DNA of 64,000 nt from the NCBI GenBank assembly GCA_031549115.1, contig JAVBQJ010000010.1, positions 1 through 64,000 on the forward strand, read 5' to 3'. Source of the DNA: JAVBQJ01 sp031549115. GTDB lineage: Bacteria > Verrucomicrobiota > Lentisphaeria > Victivallales > Victivallaceae. Position numbers and translations under genes: made by a program. The notes beneath the pieces were generated by a model. The model saw only the letters and a program-made list of their open reading frames with translations, ran no database searches and was not told the DNA's origin. Shown here piece by piece: positions 1-9,670 of the stretch; position 1 is the first letter of the stretch, and every line of letters begins with the position of its first letter.

Positions 1-46
1 AAACAATAAAATCCCAATCCGAAAAATACTCTTCCCAAATGGTCAT
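1..46 (-). CDS. 5' end of an unidentified leftward gene (partial)
   Basis: An ATG at 46-44 opens a frame that runs off the left edge. The 15 visible codons begin MTIWEEYFSDWDF. It is supported by a purine-rich GAGG ten to eleven bases upstream and by a strong sigma70-type promoter at 76-103. Too little protein is visible to name a family. The gene runs leftward, like the catabolic locus to its right, but has its own promoter, so it is a separate transcription unit. Confidence 0.6.
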   Translation of the reverse strand, partial: MTIWEEYFSDWDFIV

Positions 47-60
47 AGCGTGCCTCTATT

Positions 61-103
61 TGTTGCGTTTACACAAATATAGCACTGATTTTGCTTTTGT
101 CAA
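61..103 (-). promoter_or_regulatory. sigma70-type promoter with operator-like dyad
   Basis: On the minus strand, TTGACA (103-98) and TATATT (81-76) are separated by 16 bp, close to consensus. Just downstream at 61-77 lies TTGTGTAAACGCAACAA, an imperfect dyad containing TGTAAACG, a half-site typical of LacI-family operators. It would sit at the transcription start, where a repressor would block initiation. The promoter is seen directly; the operator reading is inference. Confidence 0.65.
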
Positions 104-124
104 TAATAAATGGCTAGCGCTTAT

Positions 125-215
125 GGGCTCCTCGCCCCCACACCCCCCCGGCAGGGTCACAGGACCCTGCACCTCTGCTCCAGATGCCTCTGGCATCTTC
201 CGCGACCATTTGTCA
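125..215 (-). repeat. dispersed hairpin repeat, family A copy 1
   Basis: Read on the minus strand this matches 12695-12836 at both ends. The shared left part is a hairpin AGATGCC-AGA-GGCATCT followed by GGAGCAGAGG. The shared right part is a GACCCTG/CGGGG stretch followed by GGGGGCGAGGAG. This copy lacks about 50 to 60 bp of the middle present in copy 2, and instead carries its own hairpin GCAGGGTC-CTGT-GACCCTGC. The rest of the gene-free stretch (216-309) shows nothing I recognise. Confidence 0.7.
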
Positions 216-309
216 GGGGGCAGGTTGGTTGTCGCGTCGAACCAGCCGCCTCCTGCATGTAATGTCAAGAGACTGCGTGACTCGACACGATGCAATCGTT
301 GAAGGGCCT

Positions 310-1359
310 TTACTCCGCCGGAAATGTGACCGGTTGACCGGTGCGGCTGGATTCGTAGATCGCGCAAATCAGTTTCACCGCGTCTTTCGCGGCGGCACCG
401 GGGATGCGCAGCGGCGTTCCGAGGCGGATGGCGTCGACCAACTCCGCCAGTTGACGCCGGTGCCCCTCGGAGGATATCGCCAGCGGATTCTGCGAGCCGC
501 CCTGGAGATTTTCGCCGGCGCCGTGCCGGACGCGGATGGCTTCGTCCTCCGGGCTTTCGCGGTCGAACTGCCAGCGGACGATCCGGTCGTCCTCCAGCAC
601 CGCCGACCCGCGGGTGCCGGAGACCTCCACCCGCCGCGGCAGCCCCGGCGCACAGGCGGTACTGGCTTCCACCGTCCCCAGAGCGCCGTTGGCGAATTCC
701 ACCACGCCGACAGCGGTGTCTTCGACCTCGATACCGGCGTGCAGCCGGTTGGCGCAACGCCCCGTAACCCGGCGCACCGGCCCGCCGAAGCAGGTCAATA
801 AATCGACCGTATGGATTCCCTGATTCATCAGCGCGCCGCCGCCGTCGAGCGACCAGGTGCCGCGCCAACCGGCGTTCTGATAGTATTCCGGCGCCCGGTA
901 CCAGCGAATCGAGGCCGAAACCAGCGTCAATGCCCCGAAGCGCCCGGCTTCCAGCGCCTGCTGTATGATTTGCACCGCCGAGCTGAAGCGCGACTGAAAC
1001 ACCGCCGACAGCAGGACGCCGGCTTCGGCGCAGGCGGAAACGATGGCGTCGACCTTTTCCGGGGTGACCTCGAGGGGTTTTTCACACAGGATGTGTTTTC
1101 CGGCGCGCGCGGCGGGGATGGCGACTTCGCCGTGCAAACCGCTCGGCGTCGCAATCGTGACCGCTTCCACCTCGGAACGCAATAATTCCTGCAAATCGGC
1201 GGTACTGCGGCAATGGTATTTTTCGGCAAAATTCCGGGCCTTCCCGGGATCGCAGTCGTAGACGGCCACCAGTTCGGCGCCGGGGATCCACGACAAAGCT
1301 TCCGCATGCATACCGGCGATCATGCCGGTGCCGATGATTCCGAATTTGATTTTTTTCAT
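310..1359 (-). CDS. Gfo/Idh/MocA family oxidoreductase
   Basis: This 349-aa NAD(P)-dependent sugar or inositol dehydrogenase-like protein is the last gene of the leftward locus. The N-terminal Rossmann fold begins KKIKFGIIGTGMIAG, with the family's glycine motif, and the conserved EKP motif appears as CEKPLEV about 95 residues in. The C-terminal half is the usual alpha/beta substrate domain. The start at 1359 is chosen because its ATG overlaps the upstream stop as ATGA and is preceded by AGGAAAA; an in-frame codon 15 bp upstream lacks this. It likely oxidises a sugar or sugar acid released by the upstream enzymes. The substrate cannot be told from sequence. Confidence 0.92.
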   Translation of the reverse strand: MKKIKFGIIGTGMIAGMHAEALSWIPGAELVAVYDCDPGKARNFAEKYHCRSTADLQELLRSEVEAVTIATPSGLHGEVAIPAARAGKHILCEKPLEVTPEKVDAIVSACAEAGVLLSAVFQSRFSSAVQIIQQALEAGRFGALTLVSASIRWYRAPEYYQNAGWRGTWSLDGGGALMNQGIHTVDLLTCFGGPVRRVTGRCANRLHAGIEVEDTAVGVVEFANGALGTVEASTACAPGLPRRVEVSGTRGSAVLEDDRIVRWQFDRESPEDEAIRVRHGAGENLQGGSQNPLAISSEGHRRQLAELVDAIRLGTPLRIPGAAAKDAVKLICAIYESSRTGQPVTFPAE

Positions 1360-2264
1360 AGCGTTTTCCTGCATTGTTCGACCAGCGCCATAAAGCGGCG
1401 TCCGTATTCCAGATAATTGGCGAACGCTTCCGTGGCGGAGCTTTCCTGATCCAGCGCGTGCGCCACCTTCGCCATATGCGGCTCGATCGAAAAACCGCCG
1501 TCGTAACCGTTGCGCAACAGATCGGCAACGATCCGCGCCACCTCCGAGTCCCCCTCCCCCGGAAAGTGAAAGGTCGCGCGGTTGAAGCCGTTTTCACCCG
1601 CCCCGACAAACCGGGCGTCCTTGATGTGGACGTAATGGATGAACTCTTTCACGTGCGCATAGAATTCCCATGAACTCTGGATTTGCCCCGGCGCGCTGCC
1701 CTCCGAGCGGTCGTAGTTGGCACTGCAATTGCCGGTATCGAACACCAGCCGGAAATTCGGCAGATCGACGTATTCCAGCAGCCGCAGCGTATGCTGCCAC
1801 GACATGCCGCCGTAATTGTTGCAGTTTTCATGCAGATAAAGGACACCGGCGTCTTCGCAGCGCCGCGCCAGCTCCCTGACCTTCGGAAACACCGCGCGCT
1901 CCACTTCGGCGTCGAACGCCGGACGGTCCCAGGTGCCGCGGAAGCTCATCCCCCGGAGCATCGAACAACCGAGGCGCCGCATCCGCGGCAACGCCCGGGC
2001 GAGCTGTTCTTGGCTTTTCGCGAAATCCGCCTCCAGAAACGGATCGTTGGCCCAGTTGGCGACGGCGCTGCCGAAGCAGTTGACCCGGACGCCCGACTCC
2101 TCCAGCCGCGCCGCCACCCGGTCGAATTCCGCCTCCGGCAGATCGTGAATATTGACGCCGCCGACATTGCGCGTTTCGATATGGCTCCAGCCGAGCTGCC
2201 GCGTCGCCGCAATCTGTCCGTCGATATCGAATGCCGCTTCATCGGCAAATCCGGTGTAATACAT
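1356..2264 (-). CDS. sugar phosphate isomerase/epimerase (xylose isomerase-like TIM barrel)
   Basis: This 302-aa cytosolic TIM-barrel protein is of the AP-endonuclease-2/xylose-isomerase-like superfamily. Metal-site signatures appear in order: LHENCNN (mid-protein), LVFDTGN, YVHIKDAR and FSIEPH near the end. Proteins like this interconvert keto-sugars or sugar acids and are commonly paired with Gfo/Idh dehydrogenases, as here: the downstream dehydrogenase overlaps by 4 bp. The start has a strong AGGAGG Shine-Dalgarno site 5 bases away. A gap of 84 bp separates it from the upstream enolase-superfamily gene; I saw no terminator in it. Confidence 0.9.
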   Translation of the reverse strand: MYYTGFADEAAFDIDGQIAATRQLGWSHIETRNVGGVNIHDLPEAEFDRVAARLEESGVRVNCFGSAVANWANDPFLEADFAKSQEQLARALPRMRRLGCSMLRGMSFRGTWDRPAFDAEVERAVFPKVRELARRCEDAGVLYLHENCNNYGGMSWQHTLRLLEYVDLPNFRLVFDTGNCSANYDRSEGSAPGQIQSSWEFYAHVKEFIHYVHIKDARFVGAGENGFNRATFHFPGEGDSEVARIVADLLRNGYDGGFSIEPHMAKVAHALDQESSATEAFANYLEYGRRFMALVEQCRKTL

Positions 2265-2348
2265 ACATTCCTCCTGTTGATCGAATCAATATAGCCCGGA
2301 TACGGCGTTCCGCCATAGACAAAACCGGCAAAAATATAGACGAAACGA

Positions 2349-3650
2349 TCATGAGTCAAGATCGTATCCGAGGCCGATCCGGCTCAGAGTGCCCAGCTCC
2401 ACCACGCCGTTCCGGCGCCGGTACAAATTCGGGTGCCGCGCCTCCAGCGCCAGTGACGCCTCCGGGTAGAATTGCGGCGCGTTGCATTCCACGCCCATGA
2501 TCGTGCCGACGTAACGCGCCAGTTGCACGTGCGGAATCATCGCCAGCATCGGATTGGTCAGGTCCTGCACCATCAGCTGCATGCCCGCCTCCCGCGCCCA
2601 ACAGGCGCTCAACAATGCCCCGGTCAGGGTCTTGCACACCTTCAGCGCGACGCCGTTCCAGCCCAGCTCATGCCCCAGCTTTACCAGCTGCCAATCGTGG
2701 GCGCTCTCGTCCATGAACAGCGGTTTGCGCGCCGCCACCGCGTGCACGTCGATCCGGTTGGCTTCCAGATCGTACGGGAACGGCTGCTCCACATACAGGA
2801 TCCGGTCGTAAATTTCCGGCGTCTCCCGCCGCAGCCGGTCGAGGATGTCATTCACGTATTCGGGTTCGCGCACCATGCAGTTGAAGTCGCAGGACAGATT
2901 ATGAACCCCATGCGCCAGCGCCATTTTTCCAATCGCCGCCGTGCGCGCCAGATCCCATGCCGCATCGGTGCCGGTCAGCTTGATTTTCAGGCAATCCAGT
3001 CCATCGCGTTCGATCCACTCCTCCAGCGTCACCGGATAACCGTCGTCGGGTTCATCGCCGGAAAGTTCGCCGGCGTCCAGCGGATCCTTGCCGCCGACCA
3101 GATGCCATACCGGCAGCCGCTCCGGCGGATTCGGAGTCAGGTAATCCTGCGGATAGCGTCCCTGAAAACGCCGGTCGCCGAAGTAAACCGCCAGATCGTC
3201 GGTCATGAATTCGGCGTGAAAGCTCTCCCAGCAGTCAATGCCGTTGGCGCGGCCGTAAGCGTCGTGAAGCGCCAGGTCAAAAGCGCTGTTGCAGATCAGC
3301 CCCGCCAGCTGCGGAATGCCCGGATCCGCCGTGAAACGCCGGCTCAATTCCATCGGATGCCCCCAATCGGAATACGCCGACCAGATGGCATTCAACTCCC
3401 GGCAACAGGCGATCATCGCCTGCTCCCGCACCTCGTATGCCAGGCTCGCATCCGGCCAGCTCCAGCCGACGCTGAGCGGCGTTTCGCCCCACCCCGACGC
3501 CACCTGCCCGCGGCGGTTTGCCACGGTCATTTTGACCCGGGCGCAGACGATCGAATCGAGCACGGCGGCGCCGAACTTCAACGGCACCCGCAGCCGCACC
3601 GGCAGGAATTGCACTTCACTGGCGCGAATGGTAATATCGGTCGGTTTCAT
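2349..3650 (-). CDS. enolase-superfamily protein (mandelate racemase/muconate lactonizing enzyme type)
   Basis: This 433-aa protein has the ordered active-site elements of the family: KIKL (KxK base) near the middle, LSCDFN (metal Asp), LYVEQPFPYD (metal Glu), LFMDES (third acidic ligand) and LKVCK (second Lys base). These enzymes abstract a proton alpha to a carboxylate and usually dehydrate or racemise sugar acids. In this locus it would act on the acid made by a Gfo/Idh dehydrogenase. The Shine-Dalgarno GGAGGTC lies inside the end of the preceding gene, and the gap is 5 bp, so the two are tightly coupled. The exact substrate is unknown. Confidence 0.88.
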   Translation of the reverse strand: MKPTDITIRASEVQFLPVRLRVPLKFGAAVLDSIVCARVKMTVANRRGQVASGWGETPLSVGWSWPDASLAYEVREQAMIACCRELNAIWSAYSDWGHPMELSRRFTADPGIPQLAGLICNSAFDLALHDAYGRANGIDCWESFHAEFMTDDLAVYFGDRRFQGRYPQDYLTPNPPERLPVWHLVGGKDPLDAGELSGDEPDDGYPVTLEEWIERDGLDCLKIKLTGTDAAWDLARTAAIGKMALAHGVHNLSCDFNCMVREPEYVNDILDRLRRETPEIYDRILYVEQPFPYDLEANRIDVHAVAARKPLFMDESAHDWQLVKLGHELGWNGVALKVCKTLTGALLSACWAREAGMQLMVQDLTNPMLAMIPHVQLARYVGTIMGVECNAPQFYPEASLALEARHPNLYRRRNGVVELGTLSRIGLGYDLDS

Positions 3651-3655
3651 CGCGC

Positions 3656-4813
3656 TCAGACCTCCGCCAATGCGACGATGCGTTTCTCCCGCGCCGCCCG
3701 GATGGCGGCAAAGGCGATCCGGGTCGCCTGGACCGCGGCGTCGACGCCGCAGACTTCGCCGCGCAGACCGCGGATCTGATCGGTGAAGTGATCCAGCGCA
3801 TGCGCGTGGCCCTTATCGGGCTCGGCGGTGAATTGCCGCATCGGATCGCCGCTGGCGGCCGCTTCGGTGCAGGCGGCGGCCTTTTTCGCCAGCCACCCGG
3901 CGATGCCGCCCTCCCGGCCGACCTCCGGGTGCCGGTCAAGCAAAAACGGATACCGGGTCACTGCCGGCGCTCCGGGAATGCCGCCGGTGCGCACTTCGCA
4001 CATGTGATCGATGGCGACGATACCGCCATTGCCCATGACCTCGTACAGCTCCTTGGGGTAACCAAAAGTACCGTTGGCGCACAGATTCAGCGATGCGATT
4101 TCGCCTCCGGCGTAGCGGATGATGATCGCGTGATTCAGCATGCCGGTCTCCAACGCCGCCACTTCGACGGCTTCCGAATCGAGAAACCAGTTGCAAAGAT
4201 CGGTAAAGTGGGTCATTTCAAACAGCATCGGCCCATGCGGCGCCTGCACCGGATCGAATACCCAGCTCTTCCACGAATACCAGTCGTCGTTGATCCGGAC
4301 GTTCATCGACGCGACGCCGTCGTCGGCGCGCGCCGGCCGGTCGGGTTCGCGGTTCCAACGCCACGGCTCCTGCCGGTTGTCGCGCATATGGTCGCGGAAG
4401 ATCCGCCGCGCGTCGCCCATGGCCGGGCTGCTGCGCCGGTTGTGGCCGACGCAGAACGAAATACCGGATTGGTTCACCAGCTTCTGAATCCGGTAAAGCT
4501 CCTCCAACGTGGTGGCGAGCGGTTTTTCGACATAGACCGGCTTATGGTAATGCGCCGCGCATTCGATCACCGGATAACGCAGCTTCTCGGTGGTCGCCAG
4601 ACAGATCGCCTCCACCTCCGGATCGGCGATGACCGCATGCCAATCCGACGCGGTCGCAACACCGTAACGTTCGCGGCACTTCGCCAGCGCCGCTTCATTG
4701 ACATCGCAGCAGACATGCAGCGCCGCTTTTTTCGATCCGGCCAGGTTCGGGATGTGCTGCCCCTGCGCCAACGCGCCGCAACCGATCACGGCGAATTTCA
4801 ATCTGGAATCCAT
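3656..4813 (-). CDS. Gfo/Idh/MocA family oxidoreductase
   Basis: This 385-aa dehydrogenase of the same superfamily as the gene at 310 is clearly diverged from it. The Rossmann glycine motif is FAVIGCGALAQG and the catalytic-region motif is VYVEKPLATT. The conserved region around GPMLFEMTHFTDLCNW corresponds to the histidine helix near the active site. It is about 30 residues longer than a typical member. The start has GGAGGTT 9 bases upstream. Two different members in one operon suggest successive oxidation steps or a double-oxidation route such as keto-sugar formation; that is inference. Confidence 0.92.
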   Translation of the reverse strand: MDSRLKFAVIGCGALAQGQHIPNLAGSKKAALHVCCDVNEAALAKCRERYGVATASDWHAVIADPEVEAICLATTEKLRYPVIECAAHYHKPVYVEKPLATTLEELYRIQKLVNQSGISFCVGHNRRSSPAMGDARRIFRDHMRDNRQEPWRWNREPDRPARADDGVASMNVRINDDWYSWKSWVFDPVQAPHGPMLFEMTHFTDLCNWFLDSEAVEVAALETGMLNHAIIIRYAGGEIASLNLCANGTFGYPKELYEVMGNGGIVAIDHMCEVRTGGIPGAPAVTRYPFLLDRHPEVGREGGIAGWLAKKAAACTEAAASGDPMRQFTAEPDKGHAHALDHFTDQIRGLRGEVCGVDAAVQATRIAFAAIRAAREKRIVALAEV

Positions 4814-4830
4814 GAAAACAACCTCCGTAT

Positions 4831-6315
4831 TTAATGTTTAAGCTGTTGCAGCAGTGCCGCGACAGCAGACTCGAAACATGTTTGCCACTCCGGCGCCAAC
4901 AGACACTCGGTGGCTTCATAGCCGCCGCCCCGATACAATGACGCGGGAACGCCGTAGTGCAAATACCCGTTGGTATAACCTGCCACCAGCGTCGGCGCGA
5001 ACGGGCTCGACGCTTTCACATTCAACCCGATCTGCGTCAACAATTCCGCCCCCGAGGTCACGATCGCCGCGCCGTTGACGCGGATGGCCTGCGCTTCGGC
5101 GGCGATGAAGCTTTCGCCGCTCGCCGCGTTGAGGCGCTGGTGTTTTTCCAGGGTCATAATGTCGTCCTGGATCTGCGTCAATTCCTCCATGGCGGCGATA
5201 TTGCGCCGGTATTTATCCAGACTCGTCCGGTTCAGCCGGTCCATTTCCCGCCAGCCGTCGTCGCCGTCGGCTTCGGCCTGCAAATACTGAAACGCGTCGG
5301 TCAGGGGATATTCCGGCTCCAGCCGGTAACGCAACAGCAGTTGCAGGAAATTCTTGAAGTTCAGCGGACAATAGTGCAATTCCGCCAGCAGCTCCTGCTG
5401 CCGGATGCGCAACGCCGCCACTTTTTCCGGCACGTCGGTACGGCGCGGCAGCCGCAGCGCCGCCAGCGCGCAGCGGATTTCCGCCTCCGGCACCGTCGCG
5501 ATCGCCGGCACCGCCTGCGCAATCTCGAGCGCGATCAACTTCGCCGGCGTCGCGACATCGCGCGGCCGGGAAAAATCCTTGAAGCCCCGGTCGATCACAT
5601 CCCCGGCGCACCCCTGCAGAAAAAACGCCGTCGCGCCGGAGTGCAACCGTTCCAGCGCCGCCGATACATGCCCCGGGAAATTCGCGGTCAGACTGCCGCG
5701 CGCATCGCCGAACAGCGGGTGGCAGCCGAAGTTGTACACCAACGCCAGCGGCGTCCCGTCGGCCCGGTCGACCCGGATCAACCCGATTTCACGGTCGACC
5801 GGACGCACCGCTTCGACTTCGGCGTCCGCCGGGGTCGGATTGGTGTGACGGACGGCGCGGTCGCAGCCGTTTTTCAGCTGCAAATTGCGGTTGACCGCCA
5901 CCGGCGGCAGCGACGCCGTGCCGAAGCCGATCCGGGCCGGCTGCAGCTGCCGCAGCGCCGTATCGCAGGCCGCGGCCACCCGACGCAGCTGCTCGGCGTC
6001 GTCACACAGCATCTGCCCCGCCGGATGGGTGTGCGACGCGTTGACCGCCACCCCCTCCGGGGCAATGCCCCAGGCCTCCCGGAGGTGCTCGCGCAGCGCC
6101 GGCACCAGCCATTCGCCGCCATCGGGGAGAATGCCGTCGCTGATGGCGCGGCCGCCGACCGCGGTGACATCCACGGCAATGAGGACCACGGTTTCATTTC
6201 CGGCGCGCAGCGCCAGCACTTTGGCATACAACGGATCCAACACCTTGCCCGCCGGATGCGGGTTGGTCAGTTCGATCCGGGCGGTTGCCGCCGACAATGA
6301 CCGGGAGGAACTCAT
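4831..6315 (-). CDS. neutral/alkaline ceramidase-like protein
   Basis: This 494-aa protein resembles the N-terminal domain of neutral/alkaline ceramidases and the related bacterial hypothetical proteins found in glycan loci. Recognisable elements are NASHTHPAG (metal histidines), VYNFGCHP (further metal His), LTANFPGH and FFLQGCAGDV. No signal peptide is visible, so it probably acts in the cytoplasm, unlike true secreted ceramidases. The chain begins MSSSRSLSAATARIEL, and its ATG overlaps the upstream glycosidase stop as ATGA. Given its place between a glycosidase and a sugar dehydrogenase, a role on a sugar derivative is more likely than on ceramide. Confidence 0.75.
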   Translation of the reverse strand: MSSSRSLSAATARIELTNPHPAGKVLDPLYAKVLALRAGNETVVLIAVDVTAVGGRAISDGILPDGGEWLVPALREHLREAWGIAPEGVAVNASHTHPAGQMLCDDAEQLRRVAAACDTALRQLQPARIGFGTASLPPVAVNRNLQLKNGCDRAVRHTNPTPADAEVEAVRPVDREIGLIRVDRADGTPLALVYNFGCHPLFGDARGSLTANFPGHVSAALERLHSGATAFFLQGCAGDVIDRGFKDFSRPRDVATPAKLIALEIAQAVPAIATVPEAEIRCALAALRLPRRTDVPEKVAALRIRQQELLAELHYCPLNFKNFLQLLLRYRLEPEYPLTDAFQYLQAEADGDDGWREMDRLNRTSLDKYRRNIAAMEELTQIQDDIMTLEKHQRLNAASGESFIAAEAQAIRVNGAAIVTSGAELLTQIGLNVKASSPFAPTLVAGYTNGYLHYGVPASLYRGGGYEATECLLAPEWQTCFESAVAALLQQLKH

Positions 6316-8360
6316 GCGTTCACCGCCTTTCGGGTTTCCGTGGAGTAATGCAGCCTGCGCCCATCGGGCAGGGTATAATCAAGTGTGAACTGTATGCCGC
6401 CGGCCGGCTGCGGCTCCCAGCGGAACTCCCGCCAGCCGGGCGCGGTCGGCTTGAGGCCGCACAGATGCCGGACGATCGCATGCGCCGGAGAAGCACCCCA
6501 CGGATGCGCCCAGCTCATATTGGCCTTTTGCCCGTAATGCCACGCCTCGGTGGTGATGGTCGCACCCAGCTTGAGCATATTGAGCCACGAATGCGGCCCG
6601 TCGTCGAGCAGCAGCTCGAGCGCCCGTTCGGCGCGGCCGTTTTCGAACAACACATCCAGCACATACTGGGCATTGTAAACGCCGCAGGACATGCCCCTGG
6701 CGGCGACGAAATCGACGACGTTTTCGTGCTCCTCCGGCGCCGTCACCCGGTTCCACAGTGCCCACACGTTGGTGTGCAGCGAAGCATGGCGGCTGCCGCG
6801 GTGGTCGACGAACAACCGCCGCTCCGGATCCAGAAACGCCGCCCGGATCGCCGGCAGCATCGCGTCGGCGGTGGCGGTGAATCTGTCCTCGAAGCCGAGT
6901 TCCCGCGCCAGAAACGCCAATTTACGCAAATTGCCGTAGAGGATGAAGTGCGGGATCGCCACGTAATCGGCATCGATTTCGCAGCCGTCGCGCAGATTCA
7001 TCGGCCAGTCGACGATGATGTCGAGCGGGAAACGCCGCACCAGTCCATCCTCGAGCAAATGCAGATAGGAGGCCTTTGCGACCAGTTCTTCCCAATGGTC
7101 GCGAACGGTTGCGGCGTCGGCGGTATGCATGTAGTATTCATAAAATACCGGAATCATCATCTGCATCCATTCGCACGGCCAGGTCGGATGCCCGATCATG
7201 TAGGCGACACTGCGTTTGGCGGCCGGAGCCGCGCTGTCGACCGCGAAATTGGCCAACATATTCACATACGAGTCCGCCTCGTAACAGATTCGTTCGCGGG
7301 TAAAACAGTCGGTGTACAAATCCATCGCGGTCGCTTCCACCGTGTAACGGCACAACTCCCAGATCCGGTTCAGCGCCGGATGATTGGACACAAAGCAGGT
7401 CGCTCCCCGCCGGAACGGCGCGCGGATCACCCGGCGCCGGAAACAATCCCGCGTCAACTCGCCGGGGAAGCCGTGCACCTCCGCATAGCGGAACGCCCGG
7501 ACGCCGAAGTGCGACAGCGTCTGTCCCGATCGGGCGAAGTGCCACAGCTCCTGGTAACAGACATTCGCCCGCAGTTGAAACCGCACGCATTTTTCGTTCT
7601 GCAGCTCTTCGCCCAACCGCAATTCGACCCGGGCCGGTTCCGGCGCCGTCATCTCGATCTGGGCGATCGCCTCGCGCCCGAAGTCGATCAGGAAGGCGCC
7701 TTCGCCGAGCCGGACGATGCGCGCGGGCGACTCTTCGACGACGTCATAGTTCCACTCCGCCGCTTCCGGGGTTCCGTCCCATGCCGCGGGCAGGCACGCC
7801 TCCCAGCCGGAATCGTCGAAACCGGTGAGCGACCATCCCGCAGGCTCATATTCGCCCTGCAAGTGTTCGAACAGTTCGCCGGGGCCGATGTCGCCTTTGA
7901 AGTAGCTGTTCACCTCGGGGCACGCCCAGCATACCGGCGCGAGAAACTCGTTCGCGCTCCATTGCCGGAAGCCGGAAGCCGAATCCGCAATCACGCGCCC
8001 TCCGGCGCGAATTTCAATCGCCACCCCCTGCTTTTCGCCGCGCATCAGACAAGCGACGGTATGAATGCCGGGCTCCAGCACCCCCGCCGGGAAGACATGT
8101 TCCACCCGATCGCCGCTGCGAATGCCCCGGAACGGCCCCAATCCCAGGCGCTTGCCGTCCACATAGAGATGGTATTTGATGAAGCTCCCGCCCATCAGCC
8201 AGTTGCCGTCGTTGCCGTCGTGCCGCAATTTCTGGCAATAATCGTTGACATACGAATGGGCATCCGCGGTCACGGCCACCGTGACCAGTCCGGCACCCGG
8301 AGCAATTTCAAATTCCCTCCGGCAGAACTTCTGTCCCGTGCCGCCGATAAAATAACGCAT
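6312..8360 (-). CDS. alpha-L-rhamnosidase-like glycoside hydrolase (GH78-like)
   Basis: This 682-aa protein has N-terminal beta-sandwich regions (about 1-270) and a C-terminal six-hairpin (alpha/alpha)6 catalytic domain. The catalytic domain carries TDCFTRERICYEAD and IIVDWPMN, matching the acidic region of GH78 and related rhamnosidases, and WAHPWGASPAHAI near the end. No signal peptide is visible, so it probably acts on imported oligosaccharides. The start at 8360 is chosen for GAGAGG about 9 bases upstream; an in-frame codon 57 bp upstream has no such site. It is the first enzyme gene of the leftward locus. The 207-bp AT-rich gap before it (8361-8567) holds no clear promoter or terminator. 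Confidence 0.85.
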   Translation of the reverse strand: MRYFIGGTGQKFCRREFEIAPGAGLVTVAVTADAHSYVNDYCQKLRHDGNDGNWLMGGSFIKYHLYVDGKRLGLGPFRGIRSGDRVEHVFPAGVLEPGIHTVACLMRGEKQGVAIEIRAGGRVIADSASGFRQWSANEFLAPVCWACPEVNSYFKGDIGPGELFEHLQGEYEPAGWSLTGFDDSGWEACLPAAWDGTPEAAEWNYDVVEESPARIVRLGEGAFLIDFGREAIAQIEMTAPEPARVELRLGEELQNEKCVRFQLRANVCYQELWHFARSGQTLSHFGVRAFRYAEVHGFPGELTRDCFRRRVIRAPFRRGATCFVSNHPALNRIWELCRYTVEATAMDLYTDCFTRERICYEADSYVNMLANFAVDSAAPAAKRSVAYMIGHPTWPCEWMQMMIPVFYEYYMHTADAATVRDHWEELVAKASYLHLLEDGLVRRFPLDIIVDWPMNLRDGCEIDADYVAIPHFILYGNLRKLAFLARELGFEDRFTATADAMLPAIRAAFLDPERRLFVDHRGSRHASLHTNVWALWNRVTAPEEHENVVDFVAARGMSCGVYNAQYVLDVLFENGRAERALELLLDDGPHSWLNMLKLGATITTEAWHYGQKANMSWAHPWGASPAHAIVRHLCGLKPTAPGWREFRWEPQPAGGIQFTLDYTLPDGRRLHYSTETRKAVNA

Positions 8361-8567
8361 TCTTTGTGACCTCTCTGATTTGGAAGCGATTGTGCCTGTA
8401 CCGCGCCCTGCCGGCACCGGAGCACATCCCGCACCTATAACATACTATAACTTAAATGAATTTTATTGCGAGTTAAAGTTGCCAAAAATCTTGTTTTTTA
8501 TTCAATTATTTTATTTATCTCCCAGCAATCGCCTCCAGCCGGATACGGAAAACGGCAAGTACGGGTC

Positions 8568-9656
8568 TCATGAACTCGACTTCCTTGCCGGCGCGGCAAT
8601 GCTGTCGCGTTCGATCAACGCCGGACGGCACTGAAGCTGACACGGTTCGGCGGTGCCGCTGACGATGCCGCGCATGATGCCGGCAATCGCGGCACTGATC
8701 GCTTCGGAATCCTCCCGGATCGAAGTCAGCGCCGGATACAGCACCGGCGAAAACTCCTTGTCGTCGAAACCGATCACCGAAAGGTCCGCGGGAATGCGCA
8801 GTGAATTCCGGTTGCAGTAATTGTAAACACCGAGTGCGAGGATATCGGTAAATGCGAAAATCGCGGTGATCCGCGGATGCTGCCGCAGCATCTCTCCGGC
8901 AATCCGGCAACCGTCGCGCTCATCGCAGTAACCGTCGCGGGACGCCAGAAGACAGTTGTACAGCATCAGATCCGGATGCTCGGCGGCGCAGGCGGTCACA
9001 CCGCGGTAGCGCTGATGAAAGAAGCTGTTCTCCCGCTCCACATCCCGGGAAATGACGCCGATGTGCCGGTGCCCGGCCCGGTAAAGCGCCGCGATGGCCA
9101 TTTGTCCGCCGGCGAAGTTGTCGGTGCCGACATGGTAAGTCTGGCCGGCCAGACAGTTCAGGAAAATGGTCCGTTCCGGCGGGACGACCGCCCTGAGCCC
9201 GGCGATCTCCTCCGACGATTCCATGTCCATCGCCACCACGATATCCGGCTGCGGAGTATTGATCAGTTGCGCAAGCGAGTTGACGAAGTGCACCACCGAT
9301 TGATCGCTCTCCAGGCGGTTGCGCAAATCATTGATCACACGCAGATAAAAAGAGTTGCGGCAGAGATTTTCCTGAATGTAGATCACGATGCGGCGCTGAA
9401 ACAGCAACTGGCGGAACGCGTCGGGGTTGACGAAGATCGCCTTGCCCTTCCGCCCGTACAGGATATTTTGGTTTTTCAGCTTGTCGATGGCTTTTTTGAC
9501 CGTGGCGATGCTGACCGAAAACGCCTCCGCCAGTTCATTGATCGACGGAATGCGCTCCGCCACTTCCCCCGCCTTGATCTGCTCCAGCAAACGCTGGTAC
9601 AGCCGCTCATACGGAGGCGCCTTGCCTGTTTTTACCGGATCATTTGCCGTTTGCAT
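8568..9656 (-). CDS. GntR-type transcriptional regulator with LacI-like sensor domain
   Basis: This 362-aa regulator has an N-terminal winged helix (about 15-80, with IPSINELAEAFSVSIATVKK) of the GntR type. It is joined to a periplasmic-binding-protein-like sugar sensor containing LYRAGHRHIGVIS, FAFTDILALGVYNY and LSVIGFDDKEFSP, as in LacI and AraR-like proteins. It lies directly upstream of the catabolic genes on the same strand, so it probably controls them in response to a sugar. Its own promoter is near-consensus and overlaps a direct repeat that looks like an autoregulatory operator. Confidence 0.9.
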   Translation of the reverse strand: MQTANDPVKTGKAPPYERLYQRLLEQIKAGEVAERIPSINELAEAFSVSIATVKKAIDKLKNQNILYGRKGKAIFVNPDAFRQLLFQRRIVIYIQENLCRNSFYLRVINDLRNRLESDQSVVHFVNSLAQLINTPQPDIVVAMDMESSEEIAGLRAVVPPERTIFLNCLAGQTYHVGTDNFAGGQMAIAALYRAGHRHIGVISRDVERENSFFHQRYRGVTACAAEHPDLMLYNCLLASRDGYCDERDGCRIAGEMLRQHPRITAIFAFTDILALGVYNYCNRNSLRIPADLSVIGFDDKEFSPVLYPALTSIREDSEAISAAIAGIMRGIVSGTAEPCQLQCRPALIERDSIAAPARKSSS

Positions 9657-9670
9657 CGCATCCTCAACTT